Part shown: positions 9,343 to 20,184 of the stretch, piece after piece | How the letters are laid out: each line of letters starts with the position of its first letter | Position numbering within the stretch: the first letter of the stretch is position 1 | Source: Streptomyces sp. LX-29 | Lineage (GTDB): Bacteria > Actinomycetota > Actinomycetes > Streptomycetales > Streptomycetaceae | NCBI RefSeq assembly: GCF_029541745.1 | Contig: NZ_CP089746.1 | Coordinates: forward strand, 4,039,559 to 4,103,558 | Direction of reading: 5' to 3' | Length of the DNA stretch: 64,000 nucleotides | The notes under the pieces: generated by a model | Database searches by the model: none | What the model was told of the DNA's origin: nothing | What the model saw: only the letters and a program-made list of their open reading frames with translations | Translations under genes and position numbers: made by a program

Positions 9343-9702
9343 ATGATCGAGGTCAAGACGATCGAGAAGCCGGACGAGCGGCGCGATTTCCCCCAAGGTC
9401 ACCTCGAAGCCCTGCACCTGAGCGGGTTGGACTTCGCCGTGGGCACCTTCGAGCCGGGCTGGCGCTGGTCCGAGTCGGTGGCGCCGATCGCGGGCACGGA
9501 CAGCTGCGAGGTGCACCACAACTGCTTCGTGGTCCAGGGCCGCATGCGCCTTCGGATGAACGACGGCGCGGAGGCCGAGGTGGGGCCGGGCGACGTGTTC
9601 GTGCTCCCGTCGGGGCACGACGCCTGGGTGGTGGGGGACGAGCCGGTGGTTCTCTACGACTTCGCCGGCGCCATGGCCAGGGAGTACGCGAAGAGCGACT
9701 GA
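9343..9702 (+). CDS. Small cupin-domain protein
   Basis: The 119-residue product is a single cupin barrel. The first motif is seen as CEVHHNCFVVQGRMRLRM, with two adjacent His likely to bind a metal. The second is VGPGDVFVLPSGHDAWVV, with a third His. A C-terminal helix AMAREYAKSD ends it. The start has GGAGGAG 7 bases before the ATG; the longer upstream frame has no family match. The next gene starts 17 bases after the stop, so the two are probably cotranscribed. Reaction unknown. Confidence 0.85.
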   Translation: MIEVKTIEKPDERRDFPQGHLEALHLSGLDFAVGTFEPGWRWSESVAPIAGTDSCEVHHNCFVVQGRMRLRMNDGAEAEVGPGDVFVLPSGHDAWVVGDEPVVLYDFAGAMAREYAKSD

Positions 9703-9719
9703 CCGCTGGAGGTCGGGTC

Positions 9720-10013
9720 ATGAAGTTCGTGCAGGTCATCGAGTACGAGACCACACAGGAAGAGGAGATGTCGCGGCTGTTCGACGAGTGGATGATGGCC
9801 ACCGAGGGCCGGCGCACGGTGACCCGGGAGTTCCACACCCGGGACCGCGAGCGACCGACCCACTACGTGGACATCGTCGAGTTCCCCTCGTACGAGCAGG
9901 CGATGAGGAACAACGAGCTGCCGGAGACGCAGAAGATCGCGGAGGAGTTCCGCAGGCTGTGCGAGAGCGAGCCGCGCTTCATGAACCTGGAGGTCATCGA
10001 CGAGGAGCCGTGA
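9720..10013 (+). CDS. Hypothetical small protein, possibly a dimeric alpha/beta barrel
   Basis: A 97-residue product without a family that I recognise. The pattern of strand (MKFVQVIEYET), helix (EEEMSRLFDEWMMA), strand (TREFHTRD), strand (HYVDIVEFPSYEQAM), helix and strand resembles antibiotic-biosynthesis-monooxygenase-like or heat-stable dimeric alpha/beta barrels. This is fold guessing only. GGAGG precedes the ATG by 6 bases. It follows the cupin gene closely and overlaps the convergent oxidoreductase gene by 20 bases. Confidence 0.75.
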   Translation: MKFVQVIEYETTQEEEMSRLFDEWMMATEGRRTVTREFHTRDRERPTHYVDIVEFPSYEQAMRNNELPETQKIAEEFRRLCESEPRFMNLEVIDEEP

Positions 10014-10413
10014 CCCGGCCCAGGGCACGGGTGAGGGTGATCTCGATCAGGACCCGGTCCGGGTTCGGGGCGGGAGTGCGCTCGTAGCGTTCCGCGTAGC
10101 GGCGCACGGCGTCGGCGATCAGCTCGGGTTCGGTGCGCACGACGGCGAGCCCCTCCAGGGTGGCCCAGCGGACGTCGGCCCACTGGCAGACGGCGACCGG
10201 GGCCGGCTCCGGGCTCGTGGCGAGGATGTTCGCCACCTTCCGGCTGTCCTTGCGGGTGATCACGCGCGCCAGCCCGGCCTCCGGGTCGTAGGTGACGCCC
10301 ACGGGCACGACGTGCGGGGTTCCGTTGGGCCGCAGCGTGGTCAGCGTGCACAGCTGCCGCTCGCGCCAGAAGGCGAGGTAGTCGGGGTCCGGGTTCCGCG
10401 GGTCCATGGCCAT
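9994..10413 (-). CDS. PPOX-class F420-dependent oxidoreductase
   Basis: The 139-residue split-barrel flavin/deazaflavin-binding protein resembles the PNPOx-like F420-dependent reductases abundant in actinobacteria. It has the typical order QLCTLTTLRPNGTPHVVPVG (first strands and cofactor turn), RVITRKDSRKVANI (phosphate-binding Arg/Lys stretch) and EGLAVVRTEPELI. TAGGCT ends 6 bases before the first ATG, which supports the longer of two in-frame ATGs and a leaderless transcript. F420 rather than FMN use is inferred from subfamily look and host, not shown. Its 3' end overlaps the convergent small gene. Confidence 0.85.
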   Translation of the reverse strand: MAMDPRNPDPDYLAFWRERQLCTLTTLRPNGTPHVVPVGVTYDPEAGLARVITRKDSRKVANILATSPEPAPVAVCQWADVRWATLEGLAVVRTEPELIADAVRRYAERYERTPAPNPDRVLIEITLTRALGRVTAPRR

Positions 10414-10473
10414 GGGGGCAGCCTAGACGCCGACCCCCGGCGGGGGACCGGCGTCGGTGAGGCTCGCGGTCGG

Positions 10474-11055
10474 TCAGAGGAAGTCCGCGGTGTCCAACTC
10501 GAAGTCGAAGGGCGCGGGGAGAGGGAGCGGCTTGCCGAACGCCGTGGAGTGCGCGTCCGTGTAGTCCCGCCCCTCGGGCTGGCTGAACAGGGTGACCATG
10601 GACTCGTCGCGGTCGATCAGCAGGTAGAGCGGGATCCCGGCGCGGGCGTAACCCTTGCGCTTTCCGACCCGGTCGGCCTCGGCCCGGCTGGAGGTCACCT
10701 CGACCACCATGGCGATGCCGTCGCACTCCATCCACGACGGGGCGCCCCTGAAGAGCCGCAGCTCACGAGGGGCGAAGGTGGCGTCGGGGATGACGTGGTT
10801 CGCGCTCGGCGATCCGGCGCTGGGGACGATGAGCCCCTTGTTACCGGAGTGACTCATGCGTGTCGCGGCCTTGTGGGACACCTGCCAGGTGACCGTGTCC
10901 AGGTAGTCCTCGTGATCGCCATCCGGTGGTGGTGTCACAACGATCTCCCCCTCGATGAGCTCTGCCCTGTACCCCTCGGGGGTGTTCAGGGCCAGAAAGT
11001 CAGCCAGGAGGATGTCGTCCTGCGTGAGCTTGGGCTCTTGCGCCATAGCCGTCAT
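10474..11055 (-). CDS. Uma2 family protein (second copy)
   Basis: 193 residues of the same DUF820/Uma2 nuclease-fold family as the gene at 7265. Core marks are GYRAELIEGEIVVTPPPDG, HVIPDATFAPRELRLF, DGIAMVVEVTSS and RKGYARAGIPLYLLIDRDE. Family length is typical. The two copies differ clearly in sequence, so they are not a recent duplication. It stands alone between the oxidoreductase gene and clpB, divergent from clpB. Function is unknown; an active nuclease has not been shown for most of the family. Confidence 0.87.
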   Translation of the reverse strand: MTAMAQEPKLTQDDILLADFLALNTPEGYRAELIEGEIVVTPPPDGDHEDYLDTVTWQVSHKAATRMSHSGNKGLIVPSAGSPSANHVIPDATFAPRELRLFRGAPSWMECDGIAMVVEVTSSRAEADRVGKRKGYARAGIPLYLLIDRDESMVTLFSQPEGRDYTDAHSTAFGKPLPLPAPFDFELDTADFL

Positions 11056-11185
11056 GCTGCCCCTCCTTGTGGTCGGACGCCAGTGTTTCCCGGTAGCCGG
11101 GGGCGGCAGAGTGTTTATCCGACCCGTTCACCCGCAGGAGTGGCCCACGCCCCCGTCCGGCTACGGGAAGGGGCTCCGCGACAGC

Positions 11186-11206
11186 CTTGAGCGGAATAGA
11201 CTCAAC
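11186..11206 (+). promoter_or_regulatory. HspR operator (HAIR) of clpB
   Basis: CTTGAGC-GGAATAG-ACTCAAC fits the HAIR consensus CTTGAGT-N7-ACTCAAG at 12 of 14 arm positions with the exact 7-base spacer. Its left arm contains the -35-like TTGAGC; TATCGT or TACGCT just downstream can serve as -10. HspR bound here would block the clpB promoter, as known for Streptomyces clpB. Confidence 0.92.
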
Positions 11207-11266
11207 TTATCGTACGCTGACCATGGCAGGGTTTTGCCCGGGCGAGAATCAGGAGGATCACAGGCC

Positions 11267-13852
<2,586 letters not shown>

Positions 13853-14013
13853 CCCCGCCGCCGGCGTGGCCGGGCCCCCGCGGGCGCCCGCGGCGGCCGT
13901 GCCCGCCGGCGGCGTGGTTTCCGGTGCCGGGCGGGCCCGAGGTCGAGTCGGGGTTGCGGGGACGGGGCGGGTGTGGGGGAGGATGGCGGCATCCGTACGA
14001 AGGGAAATCCACG

Positions 14014-14556
14014 GTGAGCATCGACCCGTCCTCGATTCCGAATTTCGGGGGCCAGCCCGAACCGGAGCCGACCGGCCCCGCGGGCCCAGTCATTCCGGAC
14101 CAGGACCTGGTCAAGCAGCTGCTCGAGCAGATGGAGCTGAAGTACGTCGTCGACGACGAGGGTGACCTCGCCGCGCCGTGGGAGCAGTTCCGGACGTACT
14201 TCATGTTCCGCGGCGAGCAGGAGCAGCAGGTCTTCTCGGTTCGTACGTTCTACGACCGGCCGCACGAGATCGAGCGGAAGCACCAGCTTCTCGAGGTCAT
14301 CGACGACTGGAACCGTCGCACCCTGTGGCCGAAGGTCTACAGCCACACCAACGACGACGGCACCGTCCGGCTGATCGGCGAGGCGCAGATGCTGATCGGC
14401 ACCGGCGTCAGCCTGGAGCACTTCGTGTCCAGCACGGTCAGCTGGGTGCGGGCGTCGATCGAGTTCGACCGGTGGCTGGTGGAGCAGCTGGGTCTCGAGT
14501 CCGACATCGAGTCCGAGGAAGGTGACGGCCCGTCGCCCGACGGCGACCAGAGCTGA
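14014..14556 (+). CDS. YbjN domain-containing protein
   Basis: 180-residue cytoplasmic protein of the YbjN family (a putative chaperone-like or type III secretion chaperone fold; role in actinobacteria unknown). Family-type segments are YVVDDEGDLAAPWEQFRTYF, FSVRTFYDRPHEIERK and LLEVIDDWNRRTLWPKVY. An acidic Ser/Glu/Asp tail ends it. The GTG start follows GAAGGGAAA; upstream in-frame sequence is Pro/Gly-rich intergenic. It lies 161 bases after clpB and converges on the mannosyltransferase gene with a 30-base gap. No gene is seen in the 161-base gap. Confidence 0.85.
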   Translation: MSIDPSSIPNFGGQPEPEPTGPAGPVIPDQDLVKQLLEQMELKYVVDDEGDLAAPWEQFRTYFMFRGEQEQQVFSVRTFYDRPHEIERKHQLLEVIDDWNRRTLWPKVYSHTNDDGTVRLIGEAQMLIGTGVSLEHFVSSTVSWVRASIEFDRWLVEQLGLESDIESEEGDGPSPDGDQS

Positions 14557-14586
14557 TCACCCCCGTTCGCGGGCCGCGCACGCCGA

Positions 14587-15756
14587 TCACATCGGAATGG
14601 GCGCGACCGTGAGCAGATATGTGCCGTAACACCAGGAGAGCCCGGCCAGCGCGCCGACCGTCACCAGGACGGTGCGCCGCCGGGCTCTCGCCATGGCCAG
14701 CGCCGCCGGCAGCAGCAGCGGGAACGCCGGCAGCAGGAAGCGCGGCTTGGAGGGGAAGTAGCCGTCGCCGCCGAGCGCGATGACCGTCAGGGCGAGGGTG
14801 TAGACCAGCAGCGCCAGCGGCGGCCGGTCCAGCACCAGCAGCGCCAGACACACCAGCGCGGCGGCGACGATCACCGGGACCATGTAGGCGGCCAGGAGGT
14901 CCTGGCCGATCAGCAGGTGGCGCACGTAGCGCAGCGCGCCGATCCCGAAGTCGAAGTGCGAGCCCCACTCCTCCTGCACCTTGAAGTAGCCCAGGGGCCC
15001 GCCGCGCTGGACGCCGACCCAGGCCACATAGCCGAGCCAGCCCAGCGGGGCCACCGCGGCGGCCGTCCACACCCGCCATCGCCGCCGGCCGGCCCGGCCG
15101 CCCCGCCACAGCTCCACCGCCGCGCAGACGCAGACCGCGGCCGGTACCGCGACGCCGCTGGGCCGGGAGACCCCGGCCAGCAGCGCCAGCGCCCCGGCCC
15201 ACAGCCAGCGGTGGGTCAGCAGCGCGTACAGCGACCAGGCGGCCAACGCCGTCATCAGCGGTTCGGTGTAGACCATCGACTGCACGATGGCGTGGGGCAG
15301 CACCCCCCACAGCACCACCAGCAGGGTGGCCACCCGGCGCCCGTACAGCAGCTCCCCGATGGCGTAGATGCCCCAGGCCGCGACGCCCGCGGCCACCCAG
15401 GCCACCAGCAGTCCGGCGCTGACCGCGCCCAGTGGGGTGATCGTCGCCACCGCCCGCACCAGACCGGGCAGCAGGGGGAAGAAGGCCAGGTCGCTGAAGG
15501 TCTGATGGGGCCCGCCGGCGACGGGGAAGCCGACGCCGTAGCCGTAGCGGGCGATGCCCGTGTACCACATGCCGTCCCAGGAGAACCCGAGCAGCGTGCG
15601 CGGGTGCTTGCCGATCCACCACGCCCACGCCGCCATGCACACCATCCCGGCCAGCCGTGTCGCCGCGTACAGCGCGAGGGCCGGCGCCGCCCGACGCAGT
15701 GAGCCGGGGTCCTTCCGTGGGGTCGCTACGGGCGCGGCGGTGGCGGTCGGCGGCAC
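14587..15756 (-). CDS. Mannosyltransferase-family membrane protein (PIG-V-like)
   Basis: 389-residue polytopic protein with about 9-10 hydrophobic segments, resembling the GT-C glycosyltransferases annotated as mannosyltransferase (PIG-V) in actinobacteria. The luminal loop after helix 1 has the family motif around FSWDGMWYTGIARYGYG, with the catalytic-type Asp in WDG. It should use a polyprenyl-phosphate sugar and face the cell exterior; the acceptor is unknown. GTG with GGAGG 9 bases upstream gives the start; sequence before it is intergenic and holds a terminator. The gene converges on the ybjN gene. Confidence 0.82.
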   Translation of the reverse strand: MPPTATAAPVATPRKDPGSLRRAAPALALYAATRLAGMVCMAAWAWWIGKHPRTLLGFSWDGMWYTGIARYGYGVGFPVAGGPHQTFSDLAFFPLLPGLVRAVATITPLGAVSAGLLVAWVAAGVAAWGIYAIGELLYGRRVATLLVVLWGVLPHAIVQSMVYTEPLMTALAAWSLYALLTHRWLWAGALALLAGVSRPSGVAVPAAVCVCAAVELWRGGRAGRRRWRVWTAAAVAPLGWLGYVAWVGVQRGGPLGYFKVQEEWGSHFDFGIGALRYVRHLLIGQDLLAAYMVPVIVAAALVCLALLVLDRPPLALLVYTLALTVIALGGDGYFPSKPRFLLPAFPLLLPAALAMARARRRTVLVTVGALAGLSWCYGTYLLTVAPIPM

Positions 15757-15800
15757 GGGGCAGCACCTCCGGGGCGGGGCCGGGCGGGCGCGGGGCAGGC

Positions 15801-15833
15801 GTCGAGCCCCCGGGAATGCGGCGGGGGCTCGAC
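15801..15833 (-). terminator. Hairpin terminator behind the aminotransferase gene
   Basis: An 11-bp perfect stem GTCGAGCCCCC / GGGGGCTCGAC with an 11-base loop lies between the aminotransferase stop and the next gene on the same strand. There is no U-tract, as is usual in Streptomyces. Confidence 0.7.
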
Positions 15834-15911
15834 ACCACCGACGATGCGTGATGGACCCCGCGCGCGCGAGCGGGCACGCTGCGATTGCACCCGGTCGGGT
15901 CAGCCCCCCGC

Positions 15912-17117
15912 TCAGCCCGCCAGGGACTTCAGCCGGTCCACGGCCTCCTCGAGGACGGCGGTGCGCTTGCAGAAGGCGAAGCGGACGAAGGGGGCGCCCT
16001 GCTCCCGGTGGTCGTAGAAGACGGCGTTCGGGATGGCGACGACGCCGCAGCGCTCGGGCAGGGCGCGGCAGAACGCGAAGCCGTCCGTGTGGCCGAGCGG
16101 GCGGATGTCGGTGGTGATGAAGTACGTGCCGGCCGGTCGGTAGACGGTGAAGCCCGCGTTCCGCAGGCCGTCGGCCAGCAGGTCCCGCCTGGCGTGGTGG
16201 TCCCGGCGCAGCGCGTGGAAGTACGAGTCGGGCAGCCGCAGCGCCTCGGCGACGGCGTACTGGAAGGGGCCGGCGGAGACGAAGGTGAGGTACTGCTTCG
16301 CGGACCGGACGGCGGCGACCAGCGGCGGCGCGGCGGTCACCCAGCCCACCTTCCAGCCGGTGAAGGAGAAGGTCTTGCCGGCCGAGCTGATGGTGACGGT
16401 GCGCTCCCGCATGCCGGGGAGGCTCGCCAGCGGGGTGTGCTCGGTGCCGTAGACGAGGTGCTCGTAGACCTCGTCGGTGACCACGAGCAGATCGCGCTCG
16501 CAGGCCAGCTCCGCGACGGCGGTCAGCTCCTCGCGGGTGAGGACGGTGCCGGTGGGGTTGTGCGGGGTGTTGAGCAGGATGAGCCGGGTGCGGTCGGTGA
16601 CGGCGGCCCGCAGTTCGTCCACGTCCAGGTGGTACGTGCCGGTCGCGGCGTCCGGCCGCAGTGTCACCGGGACCCGGGTGCCGCCCGCCATCGCGACGCA
16701 CGCCGCGTACGAGTCGTAGTAGGGCTCCAGGGCGATCACCTCGTCGCCGGGCTCCAGCAGTGCCAGCAGCGAGGCGGCGATCGCCTCCGTGGCGCCCGCG
16801 GTGACGAGCACCTCGGTGTCGGGGTCGTAGGACAGCCCGTACCAGCGCCGCTGGTGCTCGGCGATCGCCGTCCGCAGTTCGGGGACGCCGGGGCCGGGCG
16901 GGTACTGGTTCCCGCGGCCCTCGCGCAGGGCGCGCACCGCGGCCTCCCGCACGGAGTCGGGTCCGTCGGTGTCGGGGAAGCCCTGACCGAGGTTGATGGC
17001 GCCGGTGCGGGCGGCCAGGGCCGACATCTCGGCGAAGATCGTGGTGCCGAACTCGGCGAGGCGTCGGTTGAGCAGCGGCCGTTCGGTCCGGGAGTCCGGT
17101 GCGTCGATGGGAGCCAT
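15912..17117 (-). CDS. Class I/II pyridoxal-phosphate aminotransferase
   Basis: 401-residue fold-type I aminotransferase like those annotated as methionine/aspartate/kynurenine aminotransferase-type in Streptomyces. Marks are INLGQGFPDTDGP near the N-terminus, LILLNTPHNPTGTVL (PLP ring contact), DEVYEHLVYG and the Schiff-base Lys in SSAGKTFSFTGWKVGW. FAFCK near the end carries the carboxylate-binding Arg context. ATG at 17117 chosen over a TTG 36 bases upstream. QGFPD and the glutamine transaminase K resemblance suggest a broad-range enzyme, possibly for methionine salvage or kynurenine; this is inference. Divergent from the small Cys-rich gene. Confidence 0.9.
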   Translation of the reverse strand: MAPIDAPDSRTERPLLNRRLAEFGTTIFAEMSALAARTGAINLGQGFPDTDGPDSVREAAVRALREGRGNQYPPGPGVPELRTAIAEHQRRWYGLSYDPDTEVLVTAGATEAIAASLLALLEPGDEVIALEPYYDSYAACVAMAGGTRVPVTLRPDAATGTYHLDVDELRAAVTDRTRLILLNTPHNPTGTVLTREELTAVAELACERDLLVVTDEVYEHLVYGTEHTPLASLPGMRERTVTISSAGKTFSFTGWKVGWVTAAPPLVAAVRSAKQYLTFVSAGPFQYAVAEALRLPDSYFHALRRDHHARRDLLADGLRNAGFTVYRPAGTYFITTDIRPLGHTDGFAFCRALPERCGVVAIPNAVFYDHREQGAPFVRFAFCKRTAVLEEAVDRLKSLAG

Positions 17118-17251
17118 GACGACATCGTGCGGTGAACCTCTGGACTTCCTCAACTCTGCTTTCGTCGCGATTCGGCCAGGGAATCAGCCCAGCACATACG
17201 GAGTGGACCTCGCTTCGGGGGACACGGGGGAAGTAAGGAGAGTGAGGGCTG

Positions 17252-17515
17252 ATGGTCGAGATCTTCCTGGTCGTGGTGCTGATCGCGCTGGTGGTGACGG
17301 GGGTGGCGGCGGTGGCCTCGACCTCGCGCCGCGGTGGCGGGGGTTCGCGTGGCGGCTCGTCGCGGCGCTCCAGCAACGACAGCTGGTGGGCGGGGAGCGG
17401 CGGCGGCTCGTCCTGCGGCGGCTCGTCCTCCTGCGGAAGCAGCTCCTCGTGCAGCAGTTCCTCCTCCTGCGGCGGTGGCGGCGGGGGCGGCTGCGGCGGT
17501 GGCGGGGGCAGCTGA
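17252..17515 (+). CDS. Small Gly/Ser/Cys-rich single-span membrane protein
   Basis: 87 residues. Residues 1-24 are a clear hydrophobic helix (MVEIFLVVVLIALVVTGVAA). Then comes an Arg/Gly/Ser linker with one Trp pair (SWWAGSG), and a tail with Cys at regular spacing: SSCGGSSSCGSSSSCSSSSSC, then poly-Gly with one more Cys. There are five Cys in all and no acidic residue after position 43 or so. A purine-rich AGTAAGGAGAG precedes the ATG. A strong 15-bp-stem terminator follows the stop, so it is its own transcription unit. Function unknown; a surface, redox or metal-binding tail is conceivable. Confidence 0.7.
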   Translation: MVEIFLVVVLIALVVTGVAAVASTSRRGGGGSRGGSSRRSSNDSWWAGSGGGSSCGGSSSCGSSSSCSSSSSCGGGGGGGCGGGGGS

Positions 17516-17573
17516 CGGCGGCTGATGCCGTTGTCCCGTGCCACGCGCACTCGCCGAAGAGTTCACGATTGCA

Positions 17574-17607
17574 ATGCGCCCGGCGTGCCCATGCACGCCG
17601 GGCGCAT
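17574..17607 (+). terminator. Strong hairpin terminator behind the Cys-rich gene
   Basis: A perfect 15-bp stem with a CCAT loop (arms start ATGCGCCCGG and end CCGGGCGCAT). It lies 58 bases after the stop at 17515. The rest of the 300-base gap to the next gene (17608-17815) holds no gene and only weak promoter-like sequence. Confidence 0.85.
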
Positions 17608-17815
17608 ACTGGTTGAACAGGTGAACGTGCCTGCGCCCGCGGGGATGGAAACCCGGTGAAGATGGGCAAAAACGCTGTGGCGCCGCTCATTTCATGATTC
17701 CGTATTCCCGGACCCTACGGACCCCACGTAGGCACGAGCCGCGTACCCGAAGACCAGGTCCTCCCCGGGACGGTCCGGCCCACCTTCTCTCACTGCGTGC
17801 TTGCGGAGCCGATCC

Positions 17816-18334
17816 ATGCTCACGACCCTTAAGACGGCCTATATCGACACCCGTGCCGCCGATCTCGCCTGGTGTCTCGGGCGAGAGCCCCTCCCCGCCC
17901 TCGCGGTCCTCGACCTCCGATTCGGCGAGGCGTCGGTGCAGTTGAGGCTGCTCGGCGCCTCCCATCAGGTGATCCTCGACGAGGCGCACGGCATGTGCTC
18001 GGAGACGGTCGCCTGTATGCCCGGCAGCAGCACCCCGCTTCCCCTGGGGGTGTCCACGCTGGTCGGCGACCGGGAGTACGAGTTCGCCGCGCGGGTGGAG
18101 ACGCTGTCCCGCGGCTCCTTCGCCGGACGTGCTCAAGAGTTGCTCGCGCTCGTCGCTGACCACCCGCACGGGCTGGCCGGAACCTTTCCGGGCAGCCCGC
18201 ACGCTTTTACGGCGATGCTCGCCCAGCGACACGAAGGGCGGGTGGGCTGGCGCACCTGGCACGCCTATCCGCAGGAGGGGCGACTGGTCGCGACCCGTAC
18301 CCGCGTGGGGGTACGGGTCGCGGCGTCTCTCTAG
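17816..18334 (+). CDS. DUF2617 family protein
   Basis: 172-residue protein that I place in DUF2617, a family of unknown function conserved in actinobacteria, from the pattern LTTLKTAYIDTRAADLAWCL, LRLLGASHQVILD, ETVACMPGSS, EYEFAARVETLSRGSFAGRA and GWRTWHAYPQEGRLVATRT. No membrane segment. The ATG at 17816 has GCGGAG 6 bases upstream. A 14-bp-stem hairpin lies inside the last codons (18289-18322). Confidence 0.8.
   Translation: MLTTLKTAYIDTRAADLAWCLGREPLPALAVLDLRFGEASVQLRLLGASHQVILDEAHGMCSETVACMPGSSTPLPLGVSTLVGDREYEFAARVETLSRGSFAGRAQELLALVADHPHGLAGTFPGSPHAFTAMLAQRHEGRVGWRTWHAYPQEGRLVATRTRVGVRVAASL
18289..18322 (+). terminator. Hairpin inside the 3' end of the DUF2617 gene
   Basis: Arms CGCGACCCGTACCC and GGGTACGGGTCGCG pair over 14 bp with a 6-base loop and end 12 bases before the stop codon. 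The same codons give the sequence TRTRVGVRVAAS, so coding and structure overlap. It may stop transcription before the divergent-free gap to 18532 or stabilise the mRNA end. Confidence 0.5.
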
Positions 18335-18531
18335 GTCTCCCCCTCCCCGAGGCCCGGCGGGCGTCCCGCCCGCGTGGACGGGGCCCGCTTGGCGGTGAAA
18401 CGGGTGGGGCCCGAGAGCTCTCCCGGGGCTGGATGGACAGCCTCGACCGACCTCAACTCGCCCGTCGGCGAGGGGCATTGCACTCGCGTGGGTGACAGAG
18501 GGTGAAGGGGTAGTGACGTAGCGTTCCCTTC

Positions 18532-20184
18532 GTGATGGAGTCGCCGCTGCCCACCGTCCCGGGCGCGTCCCCGGAGCCGAGCCGGGAGCCGGCGCCGGAC
18601 GCTCCCGTGGAGGGTGCGCCGCGGTTGCCCGTGCCGGCCGGGCTCGGCCGCTTCCTGCTGCTGCTCACCGCCTTCGTCTGCGCCGCCTGCGGCCTGGTCT
18701 ACGAGCTGGAACTGGTGGCCCTGGCCTCGTATCTGACGGGGGACTCGGTCACCCAGGCGTCCGTGGTGCTGTCGCTGATGGTCTTCGCCATGGGCATCGG
18801 ATCCCTGCTCGCCAAGCGATTGCGCTGCCGGGCCGCGGTCGGGTTCGGGGCGATCGAGGCGGTGCTGGCGCTGGTCGGCGGGGGCTCGGCGATGGCGCTG
18901 TACGCGTGCTTCGCCTGGGTCGGCCGCCCCTGCCTCGCGCTGGTGGGCTTCTCCCTGGCCATCGGGGTGTTGATCGGCGCCGAGGTGCCGCTGTTGATGA
19001 CGCTGATCCAGCGGGTGCGGCGACAGGACGCGGGCGGCGCGGTGGCCGATCTGTTCGCGGCCGACTATGTGGGCGCGCTCGTCGGCGGACTGGCCTTCCC
19101 CTTTCTGCTGCTGCCCGCGCTGGGGCAGCTGACCGGGGCGCTGCTGACCGGCGCGGTCAACGCGATCGCGGGTGGGGTGCTGGTGCTGTGGCTCTTCCGC
19201 GGCGACCTGACGGCGCGGGCGCGCTGGACGCTGGTGGTGGCCAACCTGCTGGTCCTCTCCCTGTTGGCCGTCGGCGCCGTGCTGACCGGCCCCTTCGAGA
19301 GGGCCGCGCGGCGGGCGGTGTACGGGGCGGAGGTGCGGCTGGCGCTGGACACCCCGGTCCAGGAGGTGGTGCTGACCGGGGGCGGGGGCACCGGGCGGCC
19401 GCTGTCCCTCTTCCTCGACGGGCGGCTGCGGTTGAGCGGGCGGGACGCCCATCGCTACGGCGAGGCGCTGGTGCACCCGGCGATGGCCGGCCCGCACCGC
19501 CGGGTGCTGGTGCTGGGCGGCGGCGACGGGCTCGCGGCGCGGGAGATCCTGCGGTACGCGGGCGTGGAGTCGGTCACCGTCGTCGAACGCGACGCGGAGC
19601 TGGTCGAGTTGGCCCGCACCCACCCCGAACTGTCCGCCCTCAACGCCGGGTCGCTCGCCGATCGGCGGGTGCGCGTGGACATCGGGGACGCCTTCGCCTG
19701 GCTGCGGGCGCGGGGGCCCACACACGACGGCTACGACGTGGTCGTCTCCGACCTCCCCGAGCCCGGTCCGACCGACACCGCCAAGCTCTACTCCCAGGAG
19801 TTCTACGGGCTGGTGCGGCGGGTGCTCGCGCCCGGCGGGCGGCTGGTGGTCCACGCGGGCGCCCTCAGCGCACGGCCGCGCGCGTACTGGACGGTCGACG
19901 CCACGATCCGGTCGGTGGGACTGCACCCCGTGCCGTACACGGTCGGTGGTCGGGTGCCCGTCCGTGCCGGTCGGCTGGAACGCTTCTCCTCGGCCGACGC
20001 CCCGGACGACTGGGCCTTTCTGCTGGCCGGTCGCGCCCGTCCCGAGCTGCGGCTGCCCGCATGGGCGCCCGCCCTCCGCTCGCTGACCGAGGAGGCGCTG
20101 TGGGCGGGCCGGCGCGGTGCGGCCCGGGAGCGCGTGGCCGGGCTGCCCGTCTCCACCCTGATGCATCCGCGCTACCGGGGTTGA
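18532..20184 (+). CDS. Membrane-anchored spermidine synthase-like protein
   Basis: 550 residues. The N-terminal 230 have about 7 membrane helices (from LLLLTAFVCAACGLVYELEL). The C-terminal half (about 310-500) is a spermidine-synthase/methyltransferase fold: VLVLGGGDGLAAREIL (SAM/dcSAM loop), VTVVERDAELVELAR, then DVVVSDLPEPGPTDTAKLYSQEFY. The usual DxxDP gate is here SDLPEP, so aminopropyl transfer is uncertain. TAGCGT stands 7 bases before the GTG at 18532, favouring this start over the ATG 3 bases later. Polyamine or other aminopropyl/methyl transfer at the membrane is possible. Confidence 0.85.
   Translation: MMESPLPTVPGASPEPSREPAPDAPVEGAPRLPVPAGLGRFLLLLTAFVCAACGLVYELELVALASYLTGDSVTQASVVLSLMVFAMGIGSLLAKRLRCRAAVGFGAIEAVLALVGGGSAMALYACFAWVGRPCLALVGFSLAIGVLIGAEVPLLMTLIQRVRRQDAGGAVADLFAADYVGALVGGLAFPFLLLPALGQLTGALLTGAVNAIAGGVLVLWLFRGDLTARARWTLVVANLLVLSLLAVGAVLTGPFERAARRAVYGAEVRLALDTPVQEVVLTGGGGTGRPLSLFLDGRLRLSGRDAHRYGEALVHPAMAGPHRRVLVLGGGDGLAAREILRYAGVESVTVVERDAELVELARTHPELSALNAGSLADRRVRVDIGDAFAWLRARGPTHDGYDVVVSDLPEPGPTDTAKLYSQEFYGLVRRVLAPGGRLVVHAGALSARPRAYWTVDATIRSVGLHPVPYTVGGRVPVRAGRLERFSSADAPDDWAFLLAGRARPELRLPAWAPALRSLTEEALWAGRRGAARERVAGLPVSTLMHPRYRG

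Noticed and set aside
14587..17550. Single very long minus-strand frame spanning mannosyltransferase, aminotransferase and beyond
   Set aside because: Only the 3' 390 codons encode a family protein. The rest is the shadow frame of the aminotransferase gene.
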